Origin: Candidatus Ruthia endofausta | GTDB lineage: Bacteria > Pseudomonadota > Gammaproteobacteria > PS1 > Pseudothioglobaceae | Reading direction: 5' to 3' | Assembly (NCBI RefSeq): GCF_013342985.1 | Contig: NZ_CP054490.1 | Span: 806,001-870,000, forward strand | Length of the DNA stretch: 64,000 nt | Shown: positions 1 to 9,370 of the stretch, piece by piece | How positions within the stretch are numbered: position 1 is the first letter of the stretch | Layout of the letters: each line of letters opens with the position of its first letter | Position numbers and translations under genes: made by a program | Notes under the pieces: generated by a model | Database searches by the model: none | The model's input: only the letters and a program-made list of their open reading frames with translations | What the model was told of the DNA's origin: nothing

Positions 1-10
1 TTTCAATCAT
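1..10 (-). CDS. clpA: Probable start of clpA (partial)
   Basis: Only the first three codons (Met-Ile-Glu) of a minus-strand frame are visible before the window edge. The ATG lies 8 bases beyond the clpS stop. In most proteobacteria clpA, the AAA+ unfoldase of the ClpAP protease, directly follows clpS, so this is most likely its start. A GGAG inside the last clpS codons could serve as ribosome binding site, although the spacing is long. The identity rests on gene order only. Confidence 0.4.
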
Positions 11-17
11 GGTTTTA

Positions 18-317
18 TTATATCTCCAACTCGCGCAATACGCACATTAATGGTTGTTCATTTCTACGCGCAAACTCTATTACCTGTGTTACTTTAGTTT
101 GTGCAATGTCATGCGAAAAAATACCACAAATTCCCTCTCCCTCTATATGAATTTTAAGCATAATTTCTTGAGCCGCCTTGTCACTTTTGGAAAAAAATTG
201 CACAAGCACATCAATCACAAATTCCATGGTTGTGTAATCATCGTTTAGCAATAATACTTGAAATTTATTTGGTTTTTTTAGCTTTGGTTTTGAAGTTTTT
301 GTTAGTGCCTTTGTCAT
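18..317 (-). CDS. clpS: ClpS, adaptor of the ClpAP protease
   Basis: ClpS binds the N-domain of ClpA and delivers N-degron substrates (N-terminal Leu, Phe, Tyr or Trp) to ClpAP in the cytosol. The 99-residue protein has the family's usual length, a disordered Lys-rich N-terminus, the NDDYT signature near residue 25, and the substrate-pocket His near residue 57 within [11 protein letters not shown]. It starts one base after the lptG stop, so it is co-transcribed behind lptG, and the probable clpA start follows within 10 bases. Confidence 0.95.
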   Translation of the reverse strand: MTKALTKTSKPKLKKPNKFQVLLLNDDYTTMEFVIDVLVQFFSKSDKAAQEIMLKIHIEGEGICGIFSHDIAQTKVTQVIEFARRNEQPLMCVLRELEI

Positions 318-318
318 T

Positions 319-1401
319 CTAAGTCGCTGATTTTTTCTTTAACAATACCCATACAAAAACTAACACCACCAATGTTGGTATTGAGGCACTCAAGAAGTGA
401 TTATAGTCAAACCTAAGTGACAATACACCGCCAATACGCGAGGCTAACTCAAAAAACAAGCTCATCATCAAACCTAAGAAAATCTTCTTGCCAAGTGATG
501 CATCACGAAGTGAGCCAAAAATAAACAGCATTGAAAATAATATCATCGCAATCAAAGTAATGGGCTTCATAAGACGTTTATATATTTCTACTTCAGAAAC
601 ATCAGCGGCAAGATGGTTAATTGTTAAAAAACGTATTTGTTGATAAAGATGCCAAGTGGATAGTTCACGTGGGTCTTTTTTAAGGCTTTCTATCAATTTT
701 TGATTAAACGACACTTGGACACTGTATTTCTCAAAATTATTTTCAGAAAATGTTGTCAACTGACTATTTTTACCTAACTGATAATGGATTGACTGACCAA
801 GCTCTAAATTATCCCCATTAGAAATAGCACTATCAGAATGCGTTATAGAGTCTAATCTATTTGATTCTCGCAACTTAATAAGAGTGACATCTTGAAATGA
901 TTTACCATCAAAGTTCTTTTTAACATGAATAAAGAATCCACTATCTTTAAGCCAAAAACCTTGCTGATTCTTAAACGTTATGTTTTGTCCTAGCGCTCTA
1001 GCACGTGAACCTTCTGCATACTCAGTGGTTATTGGTGCAATCAATTCACCTATAAAAATAACAATCGCAATAAACGTAAGCGCAGCTCTAACAACAATAT
1101 GTGAAATTTGCATAATTGAAACACCTGCGCTTCTAATAACAACTAGTTGAGATGTGGACGCTAAATGACCCAATGCCAAAAGCGAGCCTAATAAAATAAT
1201 CACCGATGAGTGCGAATACATAACTGCAGGAATATCTGAGATTACATATTTTGTTGCTTCAAATACCGTGTAATCAGCTTGCCCTATAAATTTAACTTCT
1301 TCAAGAAAGTTAAAAAATGCATAAATACCTAGCCAAACTAACATAACAGCTAATGTGTAAAAGGTCATGCTTTTAACAATGTAGCGGTCTAAAATTTTCA
1401 T
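319..1401 (-). CDS. lptG: LptG, LPS export ABC transporter permease
   Basis: Inner-membrane permease of the LptB2FG complex, which extracts lipopolysaccharide and passes it to the LptC/LptA bridge. It has six predicted membrane segments, three N-terminal and three C-terminal, around a large periplasmic beta-jellyroll. The N-terminus (LDRYIVKS), the [10 protein letters not shown] coupling segment and QGFWLKD match LptG rather than LptF. I chose the ATG at 1401, giving MKILDRY as in E. coli LptG; an in-frame ATG at 1446 would add 15 atypical residues and overlap the divergent guaA start. lptF is usually adjacent but is not here. Confidence 0.9.
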   Translation of the reverse strand: MKILDRYIVKSMTFYTLAVMLVWLGIYAFFNFLEEVKFIGQADYTVFEATKYVISDIPAVMYSHSSVIILLGSLLALGHLASTSQLVVIRSAGVSIMQISHIVVRAALTFIAIVIFIGELIAPITTEYAEGSRARALGQNITFKNQQGFWLKDSGFFIHVKKNFDGKSFQDVTLIKLRESNRLDSITHSDSAISNGDNLELGQSIHYQLGKNSQLTTFSENNFEKYSVQVSFNQKLIESLKKDPRELSTWHLYQQIRFLTINHLAADVSEVEIYKRLMKPITLIAMILFSMLFIFGSLRDASLGKKIFLGLMMSLFFELASRIGGVLSLRFDYNHFLSASIPTLVVLVFVWVLLKKKSAT

Positions 1402-1444
1402 TAAAATATGAGTCTTAAAAATAGAATTATTTAACTTTGGCGCC

Positions 1445-3022
1445 ATGATGAAAAATATTCACCTTGATAAAATCCTTATTCTTGATTTCGGCTCTCAATA
1501 TACCCAACTTATTGCTCGCCGTGTGCGTGAAATTGGTGTTTATTGTGAATTATTTCCCTATGATGTAGATAATGCTTTTATTAAAAATTTTAACCCTAAA
1601 GGCATTATCCTTTCAGGTGGACCTGACACCGTAACACTTGATAATTCTGCTAGAGCGCCAAGTATTATATTTGATCTTAATGTGCCAATACTAGGTATTT
1701 GTTATGGTATGCAAACCATGGCCATACAGCTTGGTGGCCATGCTACTTCAGCCGATAAGCATGAATATGGTTTTTCTAAAGTTCATGTTCGCAATCACTC
1801 ACCACTACTTAGTAACATTAGTGACGAAATTAATCATGAAGGTCATAGTTTATTAGATGTATGGATGAGTCATGGTATTGAGGTAGAACAATTACCAGAT
1901 GGATTTAAATTGATTGCCTCTACAGACAACTGTGATATAGCTGGATTTGCCAATGTAAAAAAGCATTATTACGGCTTACAATTTCATCCAGAAGTAACTC
2001 ATACTAAACAGGGAAAACATATTCTAGATCATTTTATTAGTGGCATTTGTCAATGCGAAAAAAACTGGACAACGGATAATATCATCACTGAGTTAGTAGA
2101 GAATCTTAAAGGCCAAATTGGTGATAGCAATGTATTACTTGGACTTTCAGGAGGTGTTGATTCATCAGTCGTAGCTGTATTATTACACCAAGCTATCGGC
2201 AAACAACTCACCTGTGTATTTGTTGATAATGGTCTTTTACGTTTAAATGAAGGCGATGAAGTCATGCAAACCTTTGCGCAAAATATGGGTGTGACAGTTA
2301 TCCGCGCTGATGCACAACAAAAATTTTATAATGCACTAGCTGATGAAAGCGACCCTGAGAAAAAACGCAAAATTATCGGTCATGCTTTCATCGAAGTATT
2401 TGAAGAAGAGGCTAAAAAACTCAACAATATTCAATTTCTAGCCCAAGGCACAATTTATCCTGATGTGATTGAATCGGCAGGCGCTAAATCAGGTAAAGCC
2501 AAAGTGATTAAATCACATCACAATGTAGGTGGATTGCCAGAAGATTTAAAGTTTAGACTGGTAGAACCCTTGAAAGAATTATTTAAAGACGAGATTCGTC
2601 AAATTGGTATAAAACTTGGTATTCCAGCACACATGTTATATCGTCACCCTTTCCCAGGTCCTGGACTGGGTGTGCGTATTTTAGGCCAAGTCAAACAAGA
2701 ATATGTTGATATTCTTAGACAAGCCGATGCCATCTTTATGGATGAATTGCATAAAAACGATTTATATGACGCAGTCAACCAAGCCTTTGCTGTATTTTTA
2801 CCCATTAAATCAGTCGGTGTTACAGGTGATGAGCGTCGTTATGACTACGTTATTGCACTACGTGCTGTTGAAACCATTGACTTTATGACAGCCCGCTGGG
2901 CAAGATTACCGTATGATTTTTTAGATTTGGTGTCTAATCAAATCATGAATGAAATCTCTCGTATTTCACGCGTGGTTTATGATGTTTCTGGCAAACCACC
3001 AGCAACCATTGAATGGGAGTAG
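1445..3022 (+). CDS. guaA: GMP synthase (glutamine-hydrolysing)
   Basis: Converts XMP, ATP and glutamine to GMP, the last step of de novo guanine nucleotide synthesis. Domains in order: a class I glutamine amidotransferase with nucleophile Cys86 (GICYGMQ) and the His/Glu pair in FHPEV; an N-type ATP pyrophosphatase with the PP-loop LSGGVDSS near residue 235; and the GMP synthase dimerisation domain ending in IEWE. The 525 residues match the family. Two ATGs are in tandem at 1445 and 1448; the first aligns with E. coli GuaA. Divergent from lptG; the downstream tadA overlaps its end by 10 bases. Confidence 0.97.
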   Translation: MMKNIHLDKILILDFGSQYTQLIARRVREIGVYCELFPYDVDNAFIKNFNPKGIILSGGPDTVTLDNSARAPSIIFDLNVPILGICYGMQTMAIQLGGHATSADKHEYGFSKVHVRNHSPLLSNISDEINHEGHSLLDVWMSHGIEVEQLPDGFKLIASTDNCDIAGFANVKKHYYGLQFHPEVTHTKQGKHILDHFISGICQCEKNWTTDNIITELVENLKGQIGDSNVLLGLSGGVDSSVVAVLLHQAIGKQLTCVFVDNGLLRLNEGDEVMQTFAQNMGVTVIRADAQQKFYNALADESDPEKKRKIIGHAFIEVFEEEAKKLNNIQFLAQGTIYPDVIESAGAKSGKAKVIKSHHNVGGLPEDLKFRLVEPLKELFKDEIRQIGIKLGIPAHMLYRHPFPGPGLGVRILGQVKQEYVDILRQADAIFMDELHKNDLYDAVNQAFAVFLPIKSVGVTGDERRYDYVIALRAVETIDFMTARWARLPYDFLDLVSNQIMNEISRISRVVYDVSGKPPATIEWE

Positions 3023-3489
3023 ACCCTTTAATTGATGAAAAGTGGATGGCACTTGCCATTGAACAAGCCAAACAAGCACAAGAGGTAGATGAAATGCCTG
3101 TTGGTGCAATTTTGGTGCAAAATAATCAACTAATTAGCAGTGCGCACAATCAACCCATCTCAAACAATGATCCAACTGCACATGCAGAAATACAGTTATT
3201 ACGTGCTGCAGGTAAACAATTAAACAACTATCGACTGTCTGGCACAGTCTTATATGTCACTTTAGAGCCTTGCGCTATGTGTCTAGGCGCTATAGTTCAT
3301 GCACGAATATCATGTGTAGTATTTGGTGCTTATGATCAAAAATCAGGAGTTTGTGGGTCGTGTATAGATTTACCAAACAGTCAATGTTTTAACCATTCAA
3401 TTAATATTCAAGGTGGTATTCTAGCCAACAAATGCAAAGAGTTATTACAGAAATTTTTTAAAAAAAAACGGAAAAAAACGGAAAAATAA
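3013..3489 (+). CDS. tadA: tRNA-specific adenosine deaminase TadA
   Basis: Deaminates adenosine 34 to inosine in the anticodon of tRNA-Arg(ACG), which is essential for decoding. A zinc-dependent cytidine-deaminase fold is evident: HAE at residues 57-59 supplies the zinc ligand His and the proton-shuttle Glu, and PCAMC supplies Cys87 and Cys90. The C-terminus is a very Lys-rich tail encoded by an A-homopolymer stretch. The ATG at 3013 overlaps the end of guaA and keeps the family's N-terminal helix; an internal ATG at 3046 is possible but would trim that helix. Confidence 0.94.
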   Translation: MGVDPLIDEKWMALAIEQAKQAQEVDEMPVGAILVQNNQLISSAHNQPISNNDPTAHAEIQLLRAAGKQLNNYRLSGTVLYVTLEPCAMCLGAIVHARISCVVFGAYDQKSGVCGSCIDLPNSQCFNHSINIQGGILANKCKELLQKFFKKKRKKTEK

Positions 3490-3497
3490 CCTAAATT

Positions 3498-4244
3498 TTA
3501 GACTGTGTACACGCCACCATTCACATGCAATGTCTGTGCTGTGATATAGGCACCACCCTCACCTGCTAAAAATAATACTGCATTAGCAACTTCATCAACC
3601 GTGCCTAAACGACTCATTGGAATTTGCTGGGATAAGGCTATTCTTTGTTCTTCAGGTAGTGCATGAGTCATATCTGTTTCAATAAAACCAGGAGCAACTG
3701 CATTAACAGTAATACCACGAGAACCAACTTCACGTGCGAGTGACTTACTAAAACCCATAATACCCGCCTTAGCAGCAGCGTAATTAGTTTGACCTGCATT
3801 GCCCATAGCACCCACAACAGAAGCAATAGAAATAATGCGACCTGCTTTTTTCTTCATCATGCCACGCAATACGGCTTTTGACATTTTATAAACAGAAGTC
3901 AAGTTGGTATTCATAATATCATCCCATTCATCTTCTTTCATCCGAATCAACAAATTATCACGAGTAATACCTGCATTATTAACCAAGATATCAATAGTGC
4001 CATAAGTGTCAACAATAGACTTTATCACCTTAGCAATTTGATTATTATTAGTCACATTAAGTGTCATGCCTATACCTGTAACGTTATTGTCTTTGAATAT
4101 AGCGCTAATTGCACTTGCGCCTTTATCACTCGTTGCTGTACCAGTAACAGTTGCACCTGCCACGCCTAAAGTCAAAGCGATTGCCTGACCAATACCACGA
4201 CTTGCGCCTGTTACTAATACGATTTTTCCATCCAAATTGTTCAT
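3498..4244 (-). CDS. fabG: 3-oxoacyl-ACP reductase FabG
   Basis: NADPH-dependent short-chain dehydrogenase that reduces beta-ketoacyl-ACP in type II fatty acid synthesis. Visible are the Rossmann motif TGASRGIG at residues 12-19, the NNAG motif near residue 90, and the catalytic Ser plus YAAAK (Tyr/Lys) around residues 140-157. The 248 residues are standard. The start overlaps the fabD stop by 4 bases, indicating translational coupling. acpP, often next to fabG, does not follow; the convergent tadA ends 8 bases away. Confidence 0.95.
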   Translation of the reverse strand: MNNLDGKIVLVTGASRGIGQAIALTLGVAGATVTGTATSDKGASAISAIFKDNNVTGIGMTLNVTNNNQIAKVIKSIVDTYGTIDILVNNAGITRDNLLIRMKEDEWDDIMNTNLTSVYKMSKAVLRGMMKKKAGRIISIASVVGAMGNAGQTNYAAAKAGIMGFSKSLAREVGSRGITVNAVAPGFIETDMTHALPEEQRIALSQQIPMSRLGTVDEVANAVLFLAGEGGAYITAQTLHVNGGVYTV

Positions 4245-5173
4245 GATAAAATTTCCTCTAAAGTTGTTTCTATACTCGCTAAATCTAAGATGGCCTTAGC
4301 CGTTAAAGATTTTTCGATTCTTTTGGTCAAATCTGTAAGTACTTTACCTGGACCAGATTCAATTAACATTGAAGCGCCCATATTATGCATCGCTTGGACA
4401 GTGTTTGTCCATAATACTGGTTTGTGTAATTGTGCAACTAGTTTGACTTTTATATCGTTAATATCTGTTGCTTTAAGTGCATCAAAATTATGTAATACGC
4501 CAACACTACCTTGATTGAACTTAACTGTATCTACAAAAATTTTAAACTCGGCTGCTACATCATTCATTAATGAGCAATGTGATGGCACGCTCACTGGTAA
4601 CACCACTGCACGCTTAGCACCTGCATCTTTCATTGCTTGACAGGTAATCTCCACAGCTTCTTTATTGCCTGCAATAACCACCTGCCCTAATGAATTAAAG
4701 TTAGCCACTTCAACAACCCCACTGCCCGTATAATTTGCACACAACTTGATGACAGTTTGATCCTCTAAACCTAGAATTGCCGCCATTACACCCACCCCTT
4801 CAGGCACTGCCGATTGCATTAATTTTGCACGCTGTTTGACCAATTTAATACCATCACTAAACCCTAAAGTGCCTGATGCTACCAATGCTGTATATTCGCC
4901 CAAACTATGGCCTGCCATACAAATAGGTGATAAATCATATTCACTAGTCAGTGCCAAATAAGTTGCATAACCTGCAGCCAACATCGCTGGCTGGGTATTT
5001 TGTGTTTGATTAAGAGCATCTTGGTCTTGCTGTATCAATACCCAAAGATCGAGCCCCAGTACATTGCTCGCCTCAGAAAATGTCTCTTTTACGATTGAAA
5101 AATGATCAGCAAGTTCTGATAACATGCCTAAAGATTGCGACCCTTGACCTGGAAATATAATAGCGTATTTCAT
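4241..5173 (-). CDS. fabD: Malonyl-CoA:ACP transacylase FabD
   Basis: Transfers malonyl from CoA to acyl carrier protein to supply the elongation unit for fatty acids. It shows the N-terminal GQGSQ oxyanion motif, the nucleophile elbow GHSLGE with Ser90, and the catalytic His in VPSHCSLM near residue 199. At 310 residues it is full length. It begins the fabD-fabG pair, lies downstream of rplU-rpmA on the same strand, and is separated from them by a hairpin terminator. Confidence 0.95.
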   Translation of the reverse strand: MKYAIIFPGQGSQSLGMLSELADHFSIVKETFSEASNVLGLDLWVLIQQDQDALNQTQNTQPAMLAAGYATYLALTSEYDLSPICMAGHSLGEYTALVASGTLGFSDGIKLVKQRAKLMQSAVPEGVGVMAAILGLEDQTVIKLCANYTGSGVVEVANFNSLGQVVIAGNKEAVEITCQAMKDAGAKRAVVLPVSVPSHCSLMNDVAAEFKIFVDTVKFNQGSVGVLHNFDALKATDINDIKVKLVAQLHKPVLWTNTVQAMHNMGASMLIESGPGKVLTDLTKRIEKSLTAKAILDLASIETTLEEILS

Positions 5174-5212
5174 AAAATTTTAAACAAATGGAATGGACAT
5201 ATTTTAATCAAT

Positions 5213-5239
5213 AAAAAAAGCGCCTGAAAAGCGCTTTTT
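5213..5239 (-). terminator. Rho-independent terminator after rpmA
   Basis: A perfect 9-bp inverted repeat (AAAAAGCGC / GCGCTTTTT, arms 5215-5223 and 5231-5239) with a 7-base loop lies 24 bases beyond the rpmA stop. Read on the minus strand the hairpin is followed by a run of T, so it should terminate rplU-rpmA before fabD. Confidence 0.8.
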
Positions 5240-5262
5240 AAAAATAATATTGGTACGAAAAA

Positions 5263-5520
5263 TTACGCGGTTTCAATCGAAACATATTGACGCATAAACT
5301 TGCCTTTTTTAGCAAATACAACTCTGCCATCTATTGTAGCAAATAACGTATCGTCTTTACCCTTGCGAACATTAGTGCCTGAGTGAAATTTTGTGCCTCT
5401 TTGACGCACTAAAATGTTGCCTGCCAATACAACTTGACCACCAAATCTTTTAACACCTAGGCGTTTCGATACGGAGTCCCTACCGTTATTAGTACTACCG
5501 CCTGCTTTTTTATGTGCCAT
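5263..5520 (-). CDS. rpmA: 50S ribosomal protein L27
   Basis: L27 sits near the peptidyl-transferase centre of the large subunit. The 85-residue protein begins [16 protein letters not shown] and continues with KRFGGQ and GTKFHSG, the family hallmarks. There is no N-terminal extension of the kind cleaved in Firmicutes. It lies 10 bases after rplU in the conserved rplU-rpmA pair. The usual third member, obgE, is absent here; fabD follows instead. Confidence 0.98.
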   Translation of the reverse strand: MAHKKAGGSTNNGRDSVSKRLGVKRFGGQVVLAGNILVRQRGTKFHSGTNVRKGKDDTLFATIDGRVVFAKKGKFMRQYVSIETA

Positions 5521-5530
5521 AAATTATTCC

Positions 5531-5842
5531 TTATGCCTTAATCTTAACAATTTCAATTTCAGTAAACAATTGGCGATGACCTTGTTGTTTCATTGAATGC
5601 TTACGACGACGGAATTTAAGAATATGTACTTTTTTTCCTTTGCCTTGTGAAATAATTTTCGCCTCAACAGTTGCTTTAGGTATAGAAGGTGTGCCTACTT
5701 GAACATTGTCACCATCGGCAACCATTAATACTTCTTCAAAAGTGACTGTCTTACCTAGTTCAATTTCTAATTTTTCAATCTTTAAAGTCGTGCCTTGTTC
5801 AACTCTAAATTGTTGACCACCTGTCTTGATAACTGCGTACAT
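5531..5842 (-). CDS. rplU: 50S ribosomal protein L21
   Basis: L21 binds 23S rRNA and helps early assembly of the large subunit. The 103-residue protein starts MYAVIKTGGQQFRVEQG and carries the basic KFRRRKHSMKQQGHRQ signature near its C-terminus. First gene of the rplU-rpmA operon, with a good sigma-70 type promoter about 35 to 65 bases upstream of its start. Confidence 0.98.
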   Translation of the reverse strand: MYAVIKTGGQQFRVEQGTTLKIEKLEIELGKTVTFEEVLMVADGDNVQVGTPSIPKATVEAKIISQGKGKKVHILKFRRRKHSMKQQGHRQLFTEIEIVKIKA

Positions 5843-5878
5843 AACTAATCCTAAATATGCTAGTCAAAAAAAGACGTA

Positions 5879-5906
5879 ATTATACTTGAACGTTTAGGTT
5901 TGTGAA
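5879..5906 (-). promoter_or_regulatory. Promoter for rplU-rpmA
   Basis: On the minus strand a TTCACA -35 element (5906-5901) is separated by 16 bases from a perfect TATAAT -10 element (5884-5879). The start of transcription would fall about 30 bases upstream of the rplU ATG. Confidence 0.6.
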
Positions 5907-5929
5907 GTTTGTTTAATAAAATTCTAATG

Positions 5930-5935
5930 TATAAT
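5930..5935 (+). promoter_or_regulatory. -10 element for ppiB-lpxH
   Basis: A perfect TATAAT lies 30 bases before the ppiB start, divergent from the rplU promoter. No strong -35 element is visible at the usual distance. Confidence 0.4.
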
Positions 5936-5965
5936 TACATTTTTTCTTCAAATAGATCTTAATAC

Positions 5966-7174
5966 ATGATTATTTTTGAAACCAACATGGGCAATATTCA
6001 CATTCACGTTGACACTAAAAACGCATCAATCAGCGCGAAAAACTTTATTGATTACGTGAATGATGGCTTTTATGATGATACTATTTTTCATCGTGTGATT
6101 AAAAATTTTATGATTCAAGGTGGTGGTTTTACAAAAAACATGAGTGAAAAAATCACTAAAGCTAATATTGAAAATGAAGCCAAGAATGGTTTAAAAAATA
6201 CCAAATATTCACTGGCCATGGCTAGAACTTCTGCACCACACTCTGCCAGCTCACAATTCTTTATCAACACATCTGATAATTCATTCTTAGATTGTCCCGG
6301 AGAAAATGGTTGGGGCTATTGCGTATTTGGTGAAGTCGTTGAAGGCTTTGAGATAGTTGACAAAATCAATCAAGTCTCTACTGGCAATAAGGGTGGACAT
6401 GGTGATGTACCAAATAACCCTGTTATTATCAACAAGGCATACAGCCGATTCATAATGAGCCAAACGCTCATCGTAGCAGATTTACACCTTACTACTGATG
6501 AGACGAACAAAACCCATCTTTTTATTAAGTTTTGCCAAGAGCAGGCGGTTATGGCCGATCAGCTTTTTATTCTTGGAGATTTGTTTAATATTTGGTTAGG
6601 TGATGACTTGTCAATTGATCATTATCAGAAAGTTGTCTTAGCACTAAAAACACTAAGTCTTAAAACTAAAATTTTTATCATAGCTGGCAATCGTGATTTT
6701 TTATTAGGTGATGACTTTGCCAAACAAACTAATTGTATTTTGATTGATGCGCCTTATTTACTTGAAGTCAATAACCAACAATATGTGCTCACACATGGCG
6801 ATGAGTTATGCACTAAGGACAAAGGCTACCAGCGTTTAAAGGACATACTACAATACCCAATTACAAAATTTATTTTTCTGCATTTAGGAGTAGAACTACG
6901 CTTAAGAATTAGCGCTCAATTACGCCAAAAGAGCATCAAAGCTCAACAACATAAATCATACGAGATTATGGATGTCGATATAACAACCGTCAATCAATTA
7001 ATGAAAAAATACCCTGGTGCAAATCTTATTCACGGACATACACACCGATTAAACACTCATGTTAATAATGACTTTACTAGATACGTATTGGGAGACTGGT
7101 CAAATAACCAAGGCAATGCAATTGAAATTAGTCGTCAGCTAAATCGTCTTGAAATTAGCACGGCAGTCAACTAA
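5966..7174 (+). CDS. PpiB-LpxH fusion: cyclophilin + UDP-diacylglucosamine hydrolase
   Basis: One open frame of 402 codons joins two enzymes. Residues 1-163 are a cytosolic cyclophilin-type peptidyl-prolyl isomerase (PpiB), with IFHRVIKNFMIQGG, MARTSAPHSASSQFFIN and WGYCVFGEV. Residues 164-402 are LpxH, which cleaves UDP-2,3-diacylglucosamine to lipid X in lipid A synthesis. Its metallophosphatase motifs are all present: ADLHL, GDLFNIWLGDD, GNRDF, HGDELC and HGHTH. In E. coli ppiB and lpxH are adjacent genes, and here the ppiB stop appears to be lost. An internal ATG at 6455 fits the normal LpxH start, so LpxH could also be made alone. The 3' end overlaps the convergent RNase gene by 36 bases. 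Confidence 0.9.
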   Translation: MIIFETNMGNIHIHVDTKNASISAKNFIDYVNDGFYDDTIFHRVIKNFMIQGGGFTKNMSEKITKANIENEAKNGLKNTKYSLAMARTSAPHSASSQFFINTSDNSFLDCPGENGWGYCVFGEVVEGFEIVDKINQVSTGNKGGHGDVPNNPVIINKAYSRFIMSQTLIVADLHLTTDETNKTHLFIKFCQEQAVMADQLFILGDLFNIWLGDDLSIDHYQKVVLALKTLSLKTKIFIIAGNRDFLLGDDFAKQTNCILIDAPYLLEVNNQQYVLTHGDELCTKDKGYQRLKDILQYPITKFIFLHLGVELRLRISAQLRQKSIKAQQHKSYEIMDVDITTVNQLMKKYPGANLIHGHTHRLNTHVNNDFTRYVLGDWSNNQGNAIEISRQLNRLEISTAVN

Positions 7175-8944
7175 ATCAACGGTTGTTACCTTTAGCGCTA
7201 TCTTTTCATCTAGCTTAGGCAAAATTTTAAACTTAATCTGCGTCATCATACCCAATTCAGGAATCATAAACAACACTTTGTCACCACGTGTATCCACCAC
7301 AACACCTTCACCTTGCCATGATGGATTATCAAGCAGATAAACGCATTTATAATGGTCATTACTAAAACGCACCGTTCTACCAACACTGGACATGTTGACA
7401 TTATGAATGCCGATAATATTTTTAACATCTTCCTTGTTTAGTGTATCTTCACCTTTAATAAAATGGCTGAGTTGCTGATGTGCAAGCAGATCAAGATACC
7501 TTCTAAGTGGACTGGTAATACGTAAATACGCTTTAAGTCCTAGTCCAAAATGTGGTAAATTCTTGGTGGATGTGGTTGAACGTTTAAAAAACTTTGTGGC
7601 TTTGAATGACTCAGATAAAGACAATGCATCTTTATTATCCAGTGCTCCTTGTGGAAACTTCCCTTCATCTTGAATTGCATAAGGCATAACAATGTCATTA
7701 TCAACAGAAAATTGTGCAACAACACGACCCGCCATTACCATCATTTCAGCCACCAATTCACGACTTTGACTTGAGCTTTGTGGCGTAATTGACACTTGAC
7801 CTTGCTTAAATCTAACATCAACATTGGGCAAATTTAAACTGATTGCACCACAATTATCTCTATATTGTTTGTGCGTCTTTGTAATGCCTTGTAATTTGGA
7901 TAAATGTTCATTAGACACTAACATTCCATCTGCATCATCATAGCTGATATTAGTCACTTTGATCAAACTATGAACTACTTCAATATTATCAATCTCACCT
8001 GATTCTAAAGTAAACCCTATCGATAAAGCACTTGATGTTTCAGCCAACCCCAATGCGCACATTTTTGTTGCAGAAACAGGCAACATGTGAATAATCTGTT
8101 CAGGCAAATATAAATTAGAAACACGTTCTTGTGCGTAAGTATCCAACTCAGAGCCAGCAGTAGCAATCAAAGATACATCAGCAACATGGATCCAAATCTT
8201 ATCACCATCAATACTAATTGCATCATCAGCATCGTTTGAATCAGCATTGTCTATTGCATAACTGGATAAATGCGTTAAATCAACGCGCTCAACTTGAACC
8301 ATACTAACATCAATTTGCTCATCCTTAGAAATGTCATGACGCGCTGGATAGGGATTAAAGCTTGGCTTGAAATAGTCAAGTCTTAATAACAATTTATGAG
8401 CAGACTCGGGTGTATTTTCTATACCAATATTGGCCAAAATCTTAGCGTGCTTAGATTGATTTAGTGCAACTTTTTCAATCTCTTCAATATAAGACAAATC
8501 TTGCTTATCAAAGGTATTATTGGAAAGATTATCCACACAGTGTTTAAGATTTTCAGCCTCAAGAATTTGGGCGTCACGCTTAGTTTGGATGCTTTCAACT
8601 TGAGCAGTTGGACGTATAAAAACTTTGTCTTTTTGCCAAAAAAGATACAAACCATCTTCAATTAAAATACGACTACACCAAGCGTTTTTGGCACTGTATT
8701 CGTCAAACAACCATTGCGTTATTTCTTCTAATGTTAGTGTCTCTTCTTGAAAATCTTCAAGAACAGCAATATCTGCATGTGCACAAGCATCATCTACTTG
8801 AACAAATTCAGGGTGAATAAAACGGAAATCTTTTTCCCGTACCGAACGCGAAGAACCATCAGCAAACTCTAATGCAAATTTATGCATCGTTTGCTTAACA
8901 ATACGCGCAGGTTTGCCTTTGTAGGCAACTAAAGCGTTAATCAA
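7139..8944 (-). CDS. RNase II/VacB-family 3'-5' exoribonuclease
   Basis: Hydrolytic 3'-5' exoribonuclease of the RNase II/RNase R family, probably for mRNA turnover. The central RNB domain shows the metal-binding Asp cluster in SNDADDAISID, followed by IHVADVS, and the later RITSPLRRYLDL signature containing the catalytic Arg. The N-terminus (MINALVAYKGKPARIV) is that of the VacB-like proteins rather than of E. coli RNase II, and the C-terminal S1 part is short; at 601 residues it is somewhat shorter than E. coli Rnb. It starts 8 bases after gcvH, so it is likely in the gcvT-gcvH transcript. Confidence 0.85.
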   Translation of the reverse strand: MINALVAYKGKPARIVKQTMHKFALEFADGSSRSVREKDFRFIHPEFVQVDDACAHADIAVLEDFQEETLTLEEITQWLFDEYSAKNAWCSRILIEDGLYLFWQKDKVFIRPTAQVESIQTKRDAQILEAENLKHCVDNLSNNTFDKQDLSYIEEIEKVALNQSKHAKILANIGIENTPESAHKLLLRLDYFKPSFNPYPARHDISKDEQIDVSMVQVERVDLTHLSSYAIDNADSNDADDAISIDGDKIWIHVADVSLIATAGSELDTYAQERVSNLYLPEQIIHMLPVSATKMCALGLAETSSALSIGFTLESGEIDNIEVVHSLIKVTNISYDDADGMLVSNEHLSKLQGITKTHKQYRDNCGAISLNLPNVDVRFKQGQVSITPQSSSQSRELVAEMMVMAGRVVAQFSVDNDIVMPYAIQDEGKFPQGALDNKDALSLSESFKATKFFKRSTTSTKNLPHFGLGLKAYLRITSPLRRYLDLLAHQQLSHFIKGEDTLNKEDVKNIIGIHNVNMSSVGRTVRFSNDHYKCVYLLDNPSWQGEGVVVDTRGDKVLFMIPELGMMTQIKFKILPKLDEKIALKVTTVDLVDCRANFKTI

Positions 8945-8952
8945 TTTAAATT

Positions 8953-9327
8953 TTAGTCTAGTGTTTGCGCATAAGTAGCAGCATCCATTAAGTCACTAAC
9001 TGAATGAGACTTAAATTTAACCAACCAGCCATCATCATAACAACTAGAATTAACCAGTTCTGGTTCGTCATCAAGCGCTTCGTTGACTTTAATAATTTGC
9101 AAATCAGCAGGAGCATAAACGCCACTAGCCGCTTTGACAGATTCAACCACACAAAATTCATCCTCGATAGAGACTTCATCATCAACGTTGGATAATTCTA
9201 CAAATACCGCATCACCTAATAATGCTTGTGCATAATCAGTAATACCCATGGTATAAGTACCGTCGCCATGATCTAAAATCCACTCGTGGGTTTGTGTGTA
9301 TTGTCTATCCTCTCTTATTTCGCTCAT
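8953..9327 (-). CDS. gcvH: Glycine cleavage system H protein
   Basis: Lipoyl carrier that shuttles the aminomethyl group between the P, T and L proteins of the glycine cleavage system. The lipoyl-lysine is Lys65 in [10 protein letters not shown]; the N-terminal THEW and the GITDYAQ segment are typical. The 124 residues match the family. It follows gcvT by 43 bases. gcvP is not in the window; lpdA at 43743 may supply the L protein. An AGGAG-like site precedes the ATG. Confidence 0.96.
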   Translation of the reverse strand: MSEIREDRQYTQTHEWILDHGDGTYTMGITDYAQALLGDAVFVELSNVDDEVSIEDEFCVVESVKAASGVYAPADLQIIKVNEALDDEPELVNSSCYDDGWLVKFKSHSVSDLMDAATYAQTLD

Positions 9328-9370
9328 GTTCTTCTCCTGAATTTCTCAAGCAGGACTTTGCCCTACTTAT

